From the NCBI GenBank assembly GCA_003545155.1, contig DQCH01000064.1:1-7072 (forward strand): a stretch of 7,072 nucleotides of DNA, given 5' to 3'. Shown here piece by piece: positions 6,439-7,072 of the stretch; within the stretch, counting starts at the first letter, position 1, and every line of letters begins with the position of its first letter. The notes beneath the pieces are model-generated. The model had not been told where the DNA came from. It searched no databases and saw only the letters and a list, made by a program, of their open reading frames with translations. Source of the DNA: Candidatus Acetothermia bacterium (GTDB lineage Bacteria > Bipolaricaulota > Bipolaricaulia > UBA7950 > UBA9294). Both the position numbers and the translations under genes were made by a program.

Positions 6439-6474
6439 GATTTTGCGCGACCAAAATCGCTGGCTTCGGCCAGC
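6439..6474 (+). terminator. Two abutting hairpins, possible terminator or insulating element
   Basis: GATTTTG (6439-6445) and CAAAATC (6452-6458) form a perfect 7-bp stem with a 6-nt loop. Immediately next, GCTGGC (6459-6464) and GCCAGC (6469-6474) form a perfect 6-bp stem closed by TTCG, a C(UUCG)G-type stable tetraloop in RNA. Only AGTCTTC follows, so intrinsic termination would be weak. The hairpins lie about 200 bp past the SDR gene and 33 bp before the perR -35 box. Confidence 0.4.
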
Positions 6475-6506
6475 AGTCTTCACCTGTAGCACTCTTCTCA
6501 CAGCAC

Positions 6507-6535
6507 TTGATTTTTAGTCGTTCTAAGTCTATAAT
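6507..6535 (+). promoter_or_regulatory. perR promoter, near-consensus sigma-A type
   Basis: TTGATT (6507-6512, 4 of 6 matches) and a perfect TATAAT (6530-6535) are separated by the ideal 17 bp. Transcription would begin about 6541-6545, at or just before the ATG at 6545, so the mRNA should be leaderless or nearly so. No ribosome site is present upstream of that ATG. Confidence 0.8.
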
Positions 6536-6543
6536 TATTCTAA
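6529..6543 (+). promoter_or_regulatory. Per-box-like operator overlapping the -10 element
   Basis: CTATAATTATTCTAA matches the B. subtilis Per box TTATAATnATTATAA at 12 of 14 defined positions. It covers the -10 box and the predicted transcription start, so PerR binding would block RNA polymerase, giving autorepression and repression of fpg downstream. A second small dyad, AATAT-GA-ATATT (6542-6553), overlaps it and spans the start codon. Part of the match comes from the -10 hexamer itself. Confidence 0.6.
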
Positions 6544-6544
6544 T

Positions 6545-7039
6545 ATGAATATTGGAGCTCGTTCTACAAGGTTGCGAAAGTTAGGACTCGTCCCTACGAT
6601 CCAGCGGTTGGTAGTGCTGGAGTTCTTGGAGAATAACCACACCCATCCTACCGCGGAGGAGGTCTATCAAGGGGTGCGGAACCAGTTCCCCTCGCTCGCC
6701 AAGGCGACGGTGTACAACGTGCTTGATGCGCTGAAGAAGGCAGGGGGTATTCAGGAACTCACCATCGCCCGCGAGGCAGCGCGGTATGACTACAATCCCG
6801 ATCCCCATCCGCACTTTCTCTGCCGGATTTGTGGAAACCTGTACGATGTCGATCTTCCCTGTTCCATCCGACCGGGGGACAAAATCGGCGGTCACCTCGT
6901 GGAAGTAGCACAAGTCTACCTTTACGGAATCTGTGCACAGTGTCAAAAACAGAGCAGCCTAGATAAGAACGAATCTAAAACAGGACCGGGGCGTTCTTCA
7001 GCAAGCACGAAAAGGAGGAACGATGCCGGAGCTCCCTGA
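6545..7039 (+). CDS. perR: PerR-type Fur-family peroxide-sensing repressor
   Basis: The product has 164 residues: an N-terminal winged-helix DNA-binding domain (about 8-80, including HPTAEEVY and ATVYNVLDAL) and a C-terminal dimerisation domain. Every metal ligand of B. subtilis PerR has a counterpart. The regulatory site is His34, Asp82, His88, His90 and Asp101; the structural zinc site is Cys93-x2-Cys96 and Cys130-x2-Cys133. An Asp at 82 in RYDYN supports PerR rather than Fur, Zur or Mur, because this position sets Fe-dependent peroxide sensing. Peroxide should oxidise an iron-ligand histidine and release the protein from DNA. Residues 134-164 form a polar, probably disordered tail beyond the usual 145-residue length, and its codons overlap the fpg start by 17 bp. 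The start at 6545 fits the family's N-terminus and has no ribosome site, consistent with a leaderless mRNA. A Per box covers its promoter. Peroxide sensing itself is inferred. Confidence 0.85.
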   Translation: MNIGARSTRLRKLGLVPTIQRLVVLEFLENNHTHPTAEEVYQGVRNQFPSLAKATVYNVLDALKKAGGIQELTIAREAARYDYNPDPHPHFLCRICGNLYDVDLPCSIRPGDKIGGHLVEVAQVYLYGICAQCQKQSSLDKNESKTGPGRSSASTKRRNDAGAP

Positions 7040-7072
7040 GGTCGAAACGATCGTCCGCGAGCTGAGCGATCT
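7023..7072 (+). CDS. fpg: Formamidopyrimidine-DNA glycosylase, N-terminal end (runs off the window)
   Basis: The first 16 complete codons encode MPELPEVETIVRELSD, the signature N-terminus of Fpg/MutM. After removal of Met, Pro1 is the Schiff-base nucleophile and Glu2 the second catalytic residue. The enzyme excises 8-oxoguanine and ring-opened purines from DNA and cuts the abasic site. AAAGGAGG at 7011-7018 lies 4 nt from the ATG. The gene overlaps perR by 17 bp in a different frame, so the two are almost certainly co-transcribed from the Per-box promoter and translationally coupled. The rest is outside the window. Nei-family proteins share part of this motif, but MPELPEVET is typical of Fpg. 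A truncated Fpg fragment at the left edge would begin about 14 residues beyond where this one is cut off. Confidence 0.9.
   Translation, partial: MPELPEVETIVRELSD

Larger units (their letters stand above)
6240..6544. other. Intergenic region between the SDR gene and perR
   Basis: These 305 bp contain no plausible gene. Near the SDR stop are nested inverted repeats: CTGCG/CGCAG at 6248-6252 and 6270-6274, and CGGCG/CGCCG at 6253-6257 and 6283-6287. Then come two abutting hairpins at 6439-6474, and finally an A+T-rich promoter and operator region at 6507-6543. Confidence 0.6.

Overview
This is a bacterial window with moderate-to-high G+C and compact genes. Most starts have clear GGAGG-type ribosome binding sites. 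I cannot assign a phylum from the sequence. A PerR-type regulator with a complete Cys4 zinc site, sigma-A-like promoters and metagenome-style small enzyme clusters would fit several lineages. No rRNA, tRNA, CRISPR array, transposase or phage gene is visible.

Layout. Bases 1-138 are an internal fragment of a formamidopyrimidine-DNA glycosylase (Fpg/MutM) that hits a stop just before the conserved HLGM[ST]G segment. A two-domain GNAT acetyltransferase follows (251-1261), then about 490 bp without a convincing gene. On the minus strand is a secreted, extremely cysteine-rich protein with a BsuPI-like beta-sandwich core (1756-2325). After a divergent intergenic region the plus strand resumes with a coupled pair: a 2H phosphoesterase (2574-3137) overlapping a cytoplasmic 5'-nucleotidase/UshA-family protein (3130-4618). 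The second gene is interrupted by one frameshift near 3334 and has an altered GNHE motif. A short possibly frameshifted reading frame (4630-4850) leads into an MTH1-like Nudix hydrolase (4847-5332) and a DHRS1-like short-chain dehydrogenase (5397-6239). A 305-bp spacer holds two abutting hairpins, then a near-consensus promoter overlapped by a Per-box-like operator. It drives an apparently leaderless perR gene (6545-7039), whose end overlaps the start of an fpg gene (7023 to the window end).

How the genes work together. The right half reads as an oxidative-damage neighbourhood: a peroxide sensor (PerR) that probably represses itself and the overlapping fpg (8-oxoguanine excision), with an MTH1-like oxidised-nucleotide hydrolase about 1.7 kb upstream. 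The middle pair could act in sequence on 2',3'-cyclic phosphate or nucleotide-monophosphate substrates. The most notable points are fpg sequence at both ends of the window, the Per-box/leaderless perR-fpg arrangement, the frameshifted and active-site-altered nucleotidase, and the 18-cysteine secreted protein.
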